Below, piece after piece: positions 46,446-57,019 of a stretch of 64,000 bases of DNA. Source of the DNA: Prorocentrum cordatum (Eukaryota; Sar; Dinophyceae; Prorocentrales; Prorocentraceae). A model generated the notes under the pieces. That model searched no databases and was not told where the DNA came from. It saw nothing but the letters and a program-made list of their open reading frames with translations. How positions within the stretch are numbered: the first letter of the stretch is position 1; every line of letters begins with the position of its first letter. Position numbers and translations under genes: made by a program. Location of the stretch: the NCBI GenBank assembly GCA_963575745.1, contig CAUYUJ010014191.1, positions 131,385 through 195,384 of the forward strand, read 5' to 3'.

Positions 46446-48820
46446 CGCGGCGCGGCTCGCCTCGATCGCATCTGCGCGTCTCGCTGCGCCCCCGTTCTGA
46501 GCGATCTCCTGGTCGCAGTCAGCGCCGCCAGGCGTGCCGTGGAGAGATGGGCGCCATCTGACCATGCCCCTGTCGTCGCCTCAATCTCGGCCAGGACCCC
46601 CGCTGCTGCGCCCTCCCTGATATATCACCCCTTGCGAATTATGCAGCGGGGTCTGCTGCTGCGCGATCCAGGAATTCGATCGGGGGCCGCCCCCCCCCCC
46701 CGGGGCGGGCTCGCTCGGCCCCTGGAGACACTCCGGCACATGGCGCAGATGCCCCAATATTGCCCGCGTCTTCGGCCCCCGAAGCCCCGGCGTGAGAGGT
46801 TGCAGCGTGCTCTGATGGCGCGCGGGGGGTGGCGCGCTGGGGCCTTCTCGCAGCGCTCAACCTTCTCGCTGCGCGTCGAGTTACGAGGGCCGGCCCCCAG
46901 TTGCTTCGGCATTTTTCGCCGGAGCGGGAATGTAGCTCGGGCGCTGTCAGCCCGGGGCTGGGGCCGATCCAGGCGCTGGAGGAATCTTGGCGCGAGAAGG
47001 AAGGGCGGGGATTGGGCGGGCGGGGGGGGGGGGGGCGCGACGAAGAGCAAGAGGGCGGCGCGGATCCAGCATTTGCGGAGAGCTCGGGCCGGGGCGCGCA
47101 GGCGACGCGCGAGTTCCGGGGCCCTGGGCCTCGACGGCCACGTCTGCCCGCCCCCCGATGCGCCGGCTGTTGCATTGCGCAGCGGGGGCAAGCCTTCGCG
47201 CGCCAGGGGCCCGATCGTTCTCTCGGGGCTGAGATCCACGTGCCGATCATTCAAATTCACTCTCGTTCTCGGCGATTGGACGTCGGTTCATCTGCTGAGA
47301 GAGCTCGCCGCAAGCGTCGCTCTGCCCCCTGGGGGATGGGATTCCCAGTGGGCGCTGGGCGGCAGGGGGAGCAGCTGACGCTCTGTTCGAAGTGCAATTC
47401 GAGATGCACGGCGCGCCTGGAGCGGCGGCTTCTGCGAGCGCGAGGACGGGCCGCGCGCGCTGCCCCCTGGGAGATCCGAAGGAAGACGAGAACCCTGCGG
47501 AGCTGGTTCGCGCCACGGGTAAGATTCGACCCCTGGCTCTGGCGAACACTGCTAAGCTTTTGGGCGATGCTTTCCCAAATAAGTTGCGGGGGCCCCGCGG
47601 GGCGCGATCGACCCGACCCGGCGAGGGGGCATTCTTGGGGGGGCGTTCTGGACAACGTCGTCGAGGTTGAACAGCGGGGGCCCTGACAGATGCCGAGTGG
47701 AATGCGCCGCCCAGGTGTTCCCTGCGCCGTTTTCCAGGCCGCTTTCTTCTCATTGATCACAGCGCGGCTTCTGGCTGTTCTCTCGGCGACGCGCGTGCCA
47801 GATTATGTTCGCGGCTTCCGCGAGGAACCGCGCGAGGACAACGCTGCAGTAATTAATTACCCTGGCGCATCGCCAGTGGAGTGCGTGGTTGCGAGAAGGT
47901 TTCGACAGGGGGGTCCCGCTTCGATGCGACTGTCTCGCGCATTTTCTGGATCCTGTTCTGAGATGGATGAGAGCGAAGTTTGCGGGGCGCGGATGCGCCC
48001 CTGCGCCGTCGACATTTGCTTCTGCCTCTCCAATGCCCTCTCTGGCCCTCAGCCTACCTCGCAAGCGCTGCCCTCTGCAAACGGCGGGCGGTCTTGTCGC
48101 GGGGGCGCTGATGCCTGAGCAGGTCGCTGATCTTTTGCTGCGAAGAAAACAGTTTTGACTTGGTCATTGGTTATGTCCATGCGGTCCTGCGCCGCGGGTT
48201 CTGGCTTCGGCCTGGCGCGCCGTCGAAAGTCTGGAGCAACGCAAGCTCGGAGTCGCGGATGACTTCTCGGAGGCTCCGTGGGCTAGAGCCCGGGCCCCCG
48301 CGGGCGATCCGACTCTTCCATTCCCGCTGCGTGTCGATCCTAGCACGCGAGCTGCAGTTGCGCCCAGTGACGAAGCAGTTGCGGAAAGCTTATAACGAGC
48401 CGTTGCAGGTGATCGCGGCCAGCCGTCAGCATGCCTTATCTAGAGAAGCGTTGATTGGGCTGCGCGCTTGGAGCGCCCTTGGACGTTTTTTTTCCACGTC
48501 TAGAAATGTTTTTGGTTTGGCCACCAAGCTTCGGGCCCTAATGTTGCGTCCGGGTCTGGGTGGCACTGGCAGATTTCTCGGCGTCGGCCAGCGGCGCGCG
48601 GCGAGTGGAGAAGGGCGGCGCGACGAACCTTGTGATAGGCGCCCTCGAGGCACTGCGTCGGGGAGCGCGCGCCGCGGGCCGTCTTCGCACCATTATGCTA
48701 GGTTGTTTTTGGACGCGGTGGGGGATCTACTGATGACGACCTTCGGCATGATCGCGCGCGCCCGAAACGCTGCCTCGCCGGCACCCCCCCCGCGATGGTC
48801 CTCCGGCATCGTAGGCTGAG
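46446..48820 (+). pseudogene. LINE-4: decayed endonuclease-RT retrotransposon
   Basis: Starts right after (GA)n with the end of an apurinic-type endonuclease: ARLDRICASRCAPVLSDLLV ... RRAVERWAPSDHAPVVASI (the SDH motif). After about 290 codons of eroded sequence come RT traces in changing frames: ELVRATGKIRPLALANTAKL (47,497), AIDPTRRGHSWGGVLDNVVE (47,608), a stop at 47,684, VPCAVFQAAFFSLITARLLA VLSATRVPDYV at motif A (47,720; the Asp is replaced, Val-Phe-Gln-Ala-Ala-Phe), RRFRQGGPAS near motif B and FLDPVLRW. From 48,160 a 219-codon frame is probably the thumb and downstream part (KQLRKAYNEPLQVIAASRQH ALSREALIGLRAW). At least three frame changes; clearly dead. Confidence 0.6.
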
Positions 48821-51055
48821 CAGCTGCGCGGCAACGAGTGGCTGTTAGGACTTTGCGGCGCGGGGCCACGCGGAGGGAGGTCGCGCGACCGGGCGGGGCG
48901 CGCTCTTATTGATCGTTTTCTGGCCCCCCACAGTGCCCGCCCGACGGGGCCCCGCGCCCCCGGGGACTTCCTGTCGCGGCGCGGTGGAGACAATTTTCTC
49001 GCCGTCGCCCCGGAGTGCCCGGGGCGCTTCGGTCGCTCCGCTCAGCTGCCGTTGTTCGGAGGGCCCCCCCCCTCCCGGTCTTCCTCCGCCTGTCTGCCCT
49101 CCCATTGCCCCCCATTGGTGAGCGGCGAGAGCGGCCCTCCCCTGTCTCTGTTCCCCGTTTTCCTGCGGCCCCCCTAGTTCCCCCCCCCCGAGACCCTCGC
49201 CCCTGCGCGGACAAAAACATGTTAACCACATGCGTTTTTGTTTGTTCGGTCCGTTGTCTTCCGATGTTTCTGTCGACGCCGATCTTTGGCGGTCGCTATG
49301 TATGAGCATGGGTTTGGGGTGTTCCAGGGTCTGCCATGTTCTCTCTGATTCGGGTGGGTGTCTAGCAGGCGCTGGCCCTTGTCCGCCTGCCTTTCCTTGC
49401 CGCTGTTTGTTTCTGCTTGCTCTCCCCTTGCGCCTCGCCGTCGGCTCGCCTCGTCGCCGCCGTCGGTCTCGCGCCCCTCGTCGCCCTCGGCGCGCTGCCC
49501 CGCGGTTCTCTAGGCCCGCTCCTCTTGATGCCCTCTCTCCTTTGCTTGATGTTGTCTCTTGTATCTCCCCTAACTGCTTGCAGCTGCCTGCTGTTCTTCC
49601 TTTTCGTGTTCTTGCTCGGTTAATTCCGCCCCCCCGCGTATCCTGGCGCCGACCGGGGAGGAGGGGCCCGTGCGCTGCCCCCTTCGCCGCTTGCCGCGCC
49701 CGCCCCGGGCCGCCGCCCCGCCGCCCCGCCGCCGCCCCCTTCCGGGTGGAACTTGAAGTTCGGTGCCTTGACCGCCCCGTCGGCGCGTCGGCGGTCGGCC
49801 TCTCGGCGCGCGGAGTAGACCGCGGTTCTTTTGGTTTTTGGCCGGCTGGCTGCCATGGGCAGGCAGCAATCGGCGCGCGCGCGTTTGCAGGCGCCGCGCG
49901 GTGCCTAGAGCGCTCTGCCCCCGGGGGTTCTGCGCCCGCCCGCCCGCGCCAGGTCCCCGACTAAGTTCGACGCACCTGCGGCGCCCTTGCTGCTGTCGCC
50001 CGCTCTCGGCCAGCTCCCCGCGCCAGATTCCCGACGCGGTTCGAAGCGCCTGCGTCGTTGTGTCCTCTCTTGTGTTGCGTCCTCATTTTTTGCGGGGCGT
50101 GCCCCTTCTCTTGGTTTTCCTTCGCTGCTGTGGTGGGTTGGGCCCGTTGTTCGGCGGGGAGCGATGGTGGCCCAGGCTCGTGCAGGAGTTGGCGATTCGC
50201 TCAAATCGCGGTGGCGCGATTTTGACGGGAGCTCGCGCCCCCCGGGGAAAACTGACCCCTCGTGAAGGGGGCCCTCCGCTGCTCCCCTTGCTTGCACTGT
50301 TTTGATTCATTGCTTCCTTACCCCTCTTTGCATGCACGTCTGGCCCGCCAGCGTGGACTTGGGCGTCGGCCGAGTGCGCGCGCCGAAGTGGAAAACAAAC
50401 ATTTCAACATTCTGGGGCGCGAGCTTCTCTGGGCCCATTTCGGGCGTGGCCGCCCTTGTCTTTATGAGGGGGGCGTTTTCCGATGCCCCCCGTTCCCCCC
50501 AAACGTTGCGCCCGTTTTCGTTTTCGGGTCCTGGGTGTTCCGTCATTCCTCCTTTCGTTTTTGGGCGGGGCCCCTGGGTAAATATGATTCAAGAACCCCA
50601 TTGTAAGTTGTTTTTGGCGGTTTGTGCGCGCGTTCGTTTACCACTCGTTCTTGGCGCGTGTTTAATGTGGGCAGTAGCTCCCCCGTGTTGGTTTTGGCGG
50701 GTCGCGGCTCCGTTTTTGTCCTTCCCAAATCCGCCCTTCCCCGCCCCCTCTTTCCTCAGCTGTTTATACCTACACGGGCGGCTGTTCCGCTGTATTTTCC
50801 GTTCTTATCTGGACAAGAATACCCCGGCTGCCGCCGCGGTCGTCGTCGCAGCCGCTGCTTCTGTCGCGAGGAAGAGCGCCTGCGAGCGGTTTGGCTATAT
50901 GTTCTTAGTTTTTGCTCGGGGCGTCTTCGCGAGTCGCGGCCAGGCGCGGCCTCGAGAGCTGTCGAGAACCTGGCCGCCGTCAAAGGGGATCCAGGGCCCA
51001 AGGGAGGAAACCAGGAGTGTTCGGCCACGGGGGAAAGGCACCCCCAGTCCACATC
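48821..51055. other. No gene recognised (about 2.2 kb)
   Basis: GC-rich and T/C-biased on plus. Frames are open because of composition, with no motif I can defend. 50,050-50,560 is rich in G and T words (GTTTTTGG). From 50,930 the sequence turns into repeat modules. Confidence 0.45.
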
Positions 51056-51059
51056 AAAA

Positions 51060-51695
51060 ACAATGTGTTTTCAGGTTTGTCCCGCTTCGGGGCGTCGCTC
51101 TGGGGCGTTAGGAACCAGGTGTTTTTGTTACGCTTGTCCCGCTATGACGCGTTGGGGGTCCACTTGTTTTTACTCCTGTCTCGTTCGGAGGCGTTCGGAC
51201 CCCACGCGCTTTCGCGCCTGTCTCGCTGGGGCGCCACGAACCTGCGCGTTTTCACGCGCTTCCGAATTCCGAGAACCACCCGGGCATCTTGGGGCGGCGA
51301 AGCCGCTCACGCTTTGCAGAAACATGTGTCGTCCGAGACATCCTCAATATTTCTTCGCGCAGGACGCCCTGTCCTCGAGCGTCGCGCAGCAAATCAACAT
51401 GTGCTCGTAATGTTCAAACGAAGTATATGGTTTCTGGACGTCGTTATTTATATTTGTTTTTTGTTTTTTGTGTGTTGGTGTATTCTTTACACGGAGAGCG
51501 AGGATTTGCGGATTCCGTTCTTTATCGGGTGTCCCGGATGGGTGCGCATCTTTTTCGACCGGGCGCGCCCGCGAAACGTATATTTTGAGCAGGAGAATTT
51601 CCGAACGGGAATATGCTGCTCCTTTTCCAACCTGGCAGGATATGGGAAAGAGCTACAAGAAAACCCTGGGCCAGACCTGTTCCGGAAAAAAGTCA
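51060..51695 (+). repeat. Composite repeat, copy alpha (tail modules)
   Basis: 51,070-51,255 has about four ~60-bp units containing TTGTCCCGCT or CTGTCTCGTT, GGGGCG and TGTTTTTAC. 51,255-51,360 has GAGAACCACCCGGGCATCTT, GGGGCGGCGAAGCCGCTC and CGTCCGAGACATCCTCAA, matching 56,065-56,150. 51,535-51,690 has GATGGGTGCGCATCTTTTTC, GAAACG, CAGGAGAATTTCCGAACGGG, AAGAAAACCCTGGGCCAGAC and TTCCGGAAAAAAG, matching 61,638-61,800. The upstream module A is absent. Confidence 0.65.
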
Positions 51696-51778
51696 CGGGG
51701 AGCGCGCGGGAGTGCCCGAGAGCGCCCCGAGTTCTGTATGGTGGGTCTCTCGAGGAACACAGAGAACTCAGAGGGACC

Positions 51779-52327
51779 TGGACGCTCTATTTCGTGCCTG
51801 GAGGCACGGTGGCGGACCTGGGAGGTTCGAGTGAGCCCATCGCGATGGGGCCATCGTCGCGGGCGGGTCTCCGCATGCGCATCGGCCGCGCGTTCAGCGA
51901 CGACGGTGGGCTGAGCTGGCGGCGCGACCTGGCGCCAGTGCTTGATGTCGACCCGTCGGAGGGCCTCTTCGCGTCATGGCCGCGGGTGCTCATGCCAGCG
52001 GGTGAGACGGGCCAGCTGTACATGACGTACCACGCCTTCAACGGCACACACTGGTCCGTGTTCAGCGCCACGTCGAGTGACCTCGGAGCGAGCTGGTTGC
52101 GCCAGGGCCGAGCGCTCGGTCCAGGTGCCGAGGGAGCCTTCGACAGCTCGGGCATCGGCACGCGCGCGATGTGCGAGTGGCGCGGCAGGTGGCTCATGGC
52201 CTACGAGGGCGTCGGCGGAGGCGCGTTCACCGGCGTCCACCGGCTCGGTGCGGCGGTGAGCGACGACGGCGGCGCGTCGTGGAAGAAGCTTGCCGGCCTC
52301 GGGGGGCCCGACCCTGGTGGGCCGATT
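51779..52327 (+). CDS. Asp-box beta-propeller protein, exon B
   Basis: 183 codons of uninterrupted, well-composed protein: WTLYFVPGGTVADLGGSSEP, RMRIGRAFSDDGGLSWRRDL, FASWPRVLMPAGETGQLYMT, YHAFNGTHWSVFSATSSDLG ASWLR, FDSSGIGTRAMCEWRGRWLM, AYEGVGGG and LGAAVSDDGGASWKKLAGLG, ending GGPI. Three Asp-box turns (SDDGGLSW, SSDLGASW, SDDGGASW; consensus S-x-D-x-G-x-[ST]-W) repeat about every 50-70 residues, as in sialidase-like or GH43/GH32-like propellers. The frame is open further upstream, but that part is composite repeat. The left edge is placed at the GGGACC that also ends exon A; the right edge at CGATT, repeated at 52,633-52,637. Likely a secreted or vacuolar carbohydrate-active or binding protein; substrate unknown. 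Confidence 0.65.
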
Positions 52328-52381
52328 TGGAAAAAGGGACATTTGCATATACATAGACTGCGAAGACCTTGCGGCCAGTGC

Positions 52382-52418
<37 letters not shown>

Positions 52419-52637
52419 TCAAATGGTAAAGCGCTTTACACACGCTGACAGGGTCGGCAGGGGTTTGGAGGTCCGCGCGGATCTCGTGGATTGGCGGTGG
52501 ATCCCCTTCTTTGGCGCGCGGATCGCGCCAGGGGCGGCTCCGGAGGCGCTGCTAGCGAGGCCGAGCGCAGATCCAAGAAATCTGCGCAGATCTCCAGATA
52601 CGTCTATGCTCGTGCAATTTTCTCTTCGTCGACGATT
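52323..52637 (+). other. 310-bp intron-like insert between propeller exons B and C
   Basis: Sequence between two copies of CGATT (52,323-52,327 and 52,633-52,637). Removing one copy plus the insert joins GGG CCG ATT to GTC GAG CCC in frame. None of the possible cut points inside the repeat gives GT-AG, GC-AG or GA-AG. Inside: a mini copy of the GGCC.TACGGCC/CAGGGTCGGC element with (GAC)n (52,366-52,456) and a family F foldback (52,464-52,620). Near the ends, ACATTTGCATATACATAGAC and the reverse complement AAAATTGCACGAGCATAGAC form an outer inverted repeat. Confidence 0.6.
52464..52620. repeat. Foldback element family F, copy in propeller insert
   Basis: The left arm TTTGGAGGTCCGCGCGGATC, TCGTGGATTGGCGGTGGATC pairs with the right arm whose reverse complement is CTGGAGATCTGCGCAGATTT, CTTGGATCTGCGCTCGG. 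The interior has TTGGCGCGCGGATCGCGCCAG. Confidence 0.75.
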
Positions 52638-52817
52638 GTCGAGCCCGGCTCGGCGGGTGCCTGGACGGAGCAGGTCGTCGGGACCCCCTACCTTGTGCCC
52701 GTGGGCGGCGGCGGGCTGCGCCTCTATTTCTGCGCGAAGACGGCGCGGACCAATATGAGCATCGGCGTCCTCGAGAGCGCGAGCGGTGAGGTGGGGCCGG
52801 GTGCCTGGCGGCCCTTA
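52638..52817 (+). CDS. Asp-box beta-propeller protein, exon C
   Basis: 60 codons: VEPGSAGAWTEQVVGTPYLV, PVGGGGLRLYFCAKTARTNM and SIGVLESASGEVGPGAWRPL, then TGC TGA, so the coding part probably ends near 52,817 at another junction. VVGTPYLVP...LRLYF is the kind of strand that continues a propeller blade after PGGPI of exon B. Later exons were not identified in the window. Confidence 0.6.
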
Positions 52818-53139
52818 TGCTGACGTGGGCGGTGCGCCGGCGAACAGAAGGATCGCGGAGACCGAGGCGGGTGCGGAAGCGGGGGGGACGAAGACCAACA
52901 GCAGCTCCCGCGGTCCCACCTTGACCAGGGTTCGTTGTCGGCGTCGCCGCAGACGATGTCCACTTGAGGCCAGTGGTCGCCAGAGCACTGACCGGTGCCG
53001 GTTTTGGGCAGCATTTCTTGTTGGGCGTCGTGCCCATGTTTTTCGTGCCCATTTCTGGCGTCCACTTCAAGGGAGAACAGGGCACCGATGCTGCTACCCT
53101 TGTCTCGTTTTTGCCTCTTTCGGCCTCCGCGGAGGCCCT
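52818..53139. other. No exon recognised
   Basis: About 320 bases. A frame at 52,964-53,221 is hydrophobic (FLLGVVPMFFVPISGV), but nothing ties it to the propeller protein. Confidence 0.35.
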
Positions 53140-53330
53140 CGTTGCTGCGATCGTGATGTACCGTGCCAGAGATTGTGCTGTGTCGTGCCGTTTGAAGATA
53201 AGATGTGCCATGCCGCGATGAATTGCTTTGTGCGCCATAGTGTTGTGGATCAAGTCGCCGGGTCCGAATCCTGACCGAGCTGATTTGGATTTTCAGCTTG
53301 GACGTTCCATCAGCCTGAGCTCAAGATCCG
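53140..53330 (+). repeat. Composite repeat, partial module A
   Basis: GATGTACCGTGCCAGAGATT, GTGCTGTGTCGTGCC, GATGTGCCATGCCGCGATGA, GTTGTGGATCAAGTCGCCGG and TCCGAATCCTGACCGAGCTG follow the same order as the module at 54.9, 57.1, 57.6 and 60.6 kb. Confidence 0.75.
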
Positions 53331-53331
53331 A

Positions 53332-53622
53332 TTGTGATGGCCTTACGGCCAGTGCCGCCAACCCAGAAGGACGACGACGACGACCACCACCACCACGACG
53401 ACAACGACAACGACGAGCTGATGACTCTGCCACAGGTTCTGGACATGGGGCGGGCGGCGGAGGGAGGAGGAGGAGGAGGAGGAGGAGGAGGAGGAGGAGG
53501 AGGAGGAGGAGGAGGAGGAGGAGGAGGAGAGGAGGAGGAGGAGGAGGAGGCGGCGGAGGAGGAGGAGGAGGAAGAGGAGGCGGCGGAGGAGGAAGAGGAG
53601 GAGGAGGAGGGGGAGGGGGGGA

Positions 53623-53654
<32 letters not shown>

Positions 53655-53870
53655 GAGGAGGAGGAGGAGGAGGAGGAGGAGGAGGAGGAGGAGGAGGAAG
53701 GAGGAGGAGGAGGAGTAGGAGGAGGACATGGAAAAGGAAGAGGAGGAGGAGGAGGAGGAGGAGGAGGAGGAGGAGGAGGAGGAGGAGGAGGAGGACAGGG
53801 AGGAGGAACATGGAAAAGAAACAGGAGGAGGAGGAGGAGGAGGAGGAGGAGCAAAAGGAGGATAGCCGTC
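53332..53870 (+). repeat. GGCCTTACGGCC element end followed by a 400-bp (GGA)n tract
   Basis: GGCCTTACGGCCAGTGCCGC then CAACCCAGAAGGACGACGAC is a left end of the element at 9.2 and 58.7 kb. From 53,458 to 53,860 nearly pure GGA triplets follow. No right end with CAGGGTCGGC was found, so this copy is partial. Confidence 0.75.
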
Positions 53871-54835
53871 TGTTTCCTCGGGGTCGGGCTGTGGACGGGG
53901 CCGGGGCCGGAGCTGCGGGGCCCGGGCCCGGGCTAGGGCCGAGGCCGGGGCTGCCTGGGGCCTGGGCCAGGGCTGCCCAGGTCCCAGCCCTGGCCCCAGC
54001 CCTGGACCCGGCCCAGGACTGGGGCCAGGGCCAGGGCCGGGGACGGAGCCGGGGCCGAGGCTGGGAGGGGATCCCTGAGCTCCACCGCCGACGAAGATTA
54101 AGTCCGTGTCCTCCTTTTCCACAGGGGAGAGCGCCCCTGGTCTTCCACCCGTTTCCTTGGACGGGTGCGCTCTGAACGCTGTCTGTTCGTTTGGGCCTTC
54201 TATTTGCTGATGCTGCGCTGGGCTTCCCTGTGCCATGCTTTGACTGTGTGCAAAGAATTGCTGCTGCGCCCCCCCTAACGGTGGTGGCGGGGAGGGTGGG
54301 TGGTGGTTGAGGTAGCTTCTACGATCAGTTCTGTAACAGAAGTACTTAGGGGGAGCAGGTTTCCTGTAAAAGAACATGTTTTCCTGAAGAGGGGGTCGAG
54401 ATATTGTGCCGCCCGCACTCTTGGCAAGTCTTGATTCTAAAGACGGGTCTGAACTATAAAGGCAACCCCCATCGGGGCGCATGTCAGGACCCCCTGCTCG
54501 GCTGCCCAGGAACGACAATTTGTAATACTACCCCAATCGACCCTTCCCCACGCCACTTTGGCTGGGGGTGGGTTCGACAAAAAACTCGGATGGTTGAGAG
54601 GGGAGCATGTTTCCCGAAAGCTGGCACCGGCCCCCAGGGGTGGGTCCAGAAAAATCACAGGTGGGTGAATGGCGGGCGGCTTTCCCGAAACTGGCGGCTG
54701 CCCCCTCGGCGGGTCACTTCGCAAATCAACACATATTCCCTGGTGCATGTTCGCCAGGAGGAGTGGATCGGGGCGACACGGACGACGACGACGGCAAACT
54801 GACCCAACGCTATGGCCAATTTAGTTGCAACATGA
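53871..54835. other. No gene recognised
   Basis: 53,890-54,075 alternates GGGGCC and GGGCCAGG (C/G-rich tandem words: CCGGGGCC, CCCAGG). The rest has no clear repeat or coding motif. The similar words TTTCCCGAAAGCTGGCACCG (54,610) and TTTCCCGAAACTGGCGGCTG (54,682) are about 70 bp apart. Confidence 0.45.
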
Positions 54836-54837
54836 TC

Positions 54838-56450
54838 GACCCACCAACCGGGAAAGGAATATAGAAATGTGAGGCATGACAACGTTTTCAAAGACACCTC
54901 ATTGGGCGACGGGCAAATGCAATGTTGAGTGTATCGATTTTGATGTAGTGTGCCAAGGGCTGTGCTGCTCTGTGCTGCGCCGTGCTGAATTGCGATGTGC
55001 CATGCCGCGATTGTCCTCTATAGCGTTGTAGATCGAGTCCTCCTTTGCATCCGAGTCCTGACCGAACTGATCTTGATCTTAAGCTCGAGCTGCCTGAGCA
55101 CATAGTAGCTGCCCCACAGCTAATTGACAGGGGGACATGCCAGGGGGACGCGCCGCGGAACGTCCCAAGGGACGCGACAGGGGACGTGCCAAGGGACGTG
55201 CCATGGCGACGCACCGCAGGACGTGCCAGGGGGATGCGCTACGGAATGTGCCAATGGACGTGCCACGGGACGTGCCAGGGGACGGGCGCGACAGGGGGAC
55301 TCGCCACGGGACGCGCCACGGGACGTGCCAGGGAACGTGCCAGGCGATGCACCAGGGAACGTGCCAGGGAACGCGTCAGGGAACGTGCCAAGGGACGTCC
55401 CTGACCCAGGGCCAGGATCCAGTGTAAATTACGTCGCGTCTGCGCTCCCAGGGCCACGATTCATTGCAAATTACGCCGCGTCCGCGCTCCCAGGGACACG
55501 ATCCCCTGTGGATTACCGTGCGTCCGCTCTCCCTGGGCCACGACCCCTCGCAGGCTGCGGTGCGTCCGCGCTCCCAGGCCCACGATCTATTGTACATTAC
55601 GCTACGTCCGCGCTTCCAGGGCCACGATCCCTTCTAAATTACGCTGCGTCCGGTCCCTGGGCCACGATCCCCCGTAAACTACGCTGCGTCCGCGCTCCTA
55701 GGGCCGCGCTCTCTCGTGAATTATGCTGTGTCCGCGCCTCCAGGGCTACGTTCCCTGGTGATGTACGCGGTGGCCGCGATCCTTGGCAAATTACGCTGCG
55801 TCCGCGCTCCCAGGACCACGATCTATCGCAAATTACGCTGCGTGCGCGCTCCCAGGGCCACGATCCACTGTAAATCATGCTGCGTCCGTGCTCCCAGGGC
55901 TACGATCCCTTGTAAATTACGCGGAGTCCGCTCTCCCCGGGCCATGGTCCCTTGTAAACTATTCTGCGTCCGCGCTCCCAGGTCTGCGCTCCCTCGTGAA
56001 CTACGCTGCGTCCGCGCTCCCTGGGCCACGTTCCTTAGTAAATTAATTTGTATTCGGGCTCGCAGAACCACCTGGGCATCCTGGGGCGCCCAGGCCGCTC
56101 GAGTTCTGCAAAACGAGTGTTTCGCTCAAGATATCCTCGAAGCGTCTCGCTCAAGATATCCTCAAGACCTGGGTACGTGAAAACAAGCATTTCACGTGAG
56201 ACATCCTCTGAATTCTGGTCCCCAGGAGAGGAACGATTTATAACACAAAACAAACGCTTCGCTCGAGACATCCTCAACACATTATGCAAGACAAGCGTTT
56301 CGCTAGGGACATTTAAAATTATATTCCGCCGGCCCTGCGCGACCTCGTTATTTATCGCAGAATAATTCCGCCGGCCCTACGCCCGTCGAGTCTGCGGGTA
56401 AACAGCGAAAAGAGAACCCTGGGCACGCGCTTTTTCCAGGAAAAACTGAA
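54838..56450 (+). repeat. Composite repeat, copy beta
   Basis: Modules in order. A (54,838-55,130): GATCGACCCACCAACCGGGA, GCATGACAACGTTTTCAAAG, TCCTTTGCATCCGAGTCCTG, GAGCACATAGTAGCTGCCCC. B (55,130-55,410): GGACGTGCCA minisatellite. C (55,422-56,045): 42-bp array. D (56,100-56,310): CGAGACATCCTC words. E (56,350-56,445): TCGCAGAATAATTCCGCCGG, AGAGAACCCTGGGC and the T-run/CCAGGAAAAA end. Confidence 0.78.
55422..56045 (+). repeat. 42-bp tandem array (about 15 copies)
   Basis: The unit is AATTACGCTGCGTCCGCGCT, CCCAGGGCCACGATCCCTTG, TA, 42 bases. As this is 14 codons the plus frame stays open, giving a repeated 14-residue peptide (NYAASALPGPRSIV-like). It is part of copy beta; two units also occur at 61,835-61,915. 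Confidence 0.92.
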
Positions 56451-57019
56451 TGGTGAAAACCAATGGTTTCATTCGCATTCTAGATTTTAACATGGTACGA
56501 TATTTTATGACACACTGCATTTTCTTTACTGCGCGGGCGGGCGCGCGGGCGCGCGTACGCGTGCGCCATATGAAAACCAAGTGGGAATGGCAAATTTAAT
56601 TTCGACATTTAAAAGCAAAATCAAGTTGTTTCAGTCGCATTGTAGGACTCAACATGGTATAATGGTCGGGGGTCGCCAAGAGAATGTCGATGACTGGGGG
56701 GGGGGGGATATCATGGCGCGGGCCATGATGTCTCCCCAGATCTCGTGGCGCCTCTTCTTATTTCAATACGTCCCCACCCCCCCTGGGCCGCGCCCGTGCC
56801 GCCGGCCATGATTTGCGCCACCCCCTCTTGGACGCCCCCTTCTTGTGGACGCCCCCGATATGTATTTTGGTTCATTGATTAAGTGCTTCGGTGCGGGATT
56901 GAACATTTTTGTATGTTCTAAGCAACATGTTAAACATAATATGACTTTTTGATTAAAATTCTGACAATTAGAAACTCGAAAACTGAAATCCTCCATATGG
57001 GGTTGCGGATTGAACATTG
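56451..57019. other. No gene recognised
   Basis: About 570 bases. GGTTTCATTCGCATTCTAGA, TTTTAACATGGTA (56,463) and GTTTCAGTCGCATTGTAGGA, CTCAACATGGTA (56,628) are diverged copies about 165 bp apart, so a tandem unit may exist. 56,560 is rich in GCGCGGGC. Nothing coding. Confidence 0.45.

Noticed and set aside
47247-47760. Minus-strand frames opposite LINE-4
   Set aside because: They are shadows of the decayed LINE on plus, where RT words are found.
51060-51778. Upstream extension of propeller exon B to the ATG at 50,912
   Set aside because: The frame is open, but the sequence matches composite-repeat modules seen at 56 and 61 kb, so it is not likely protein-coding.
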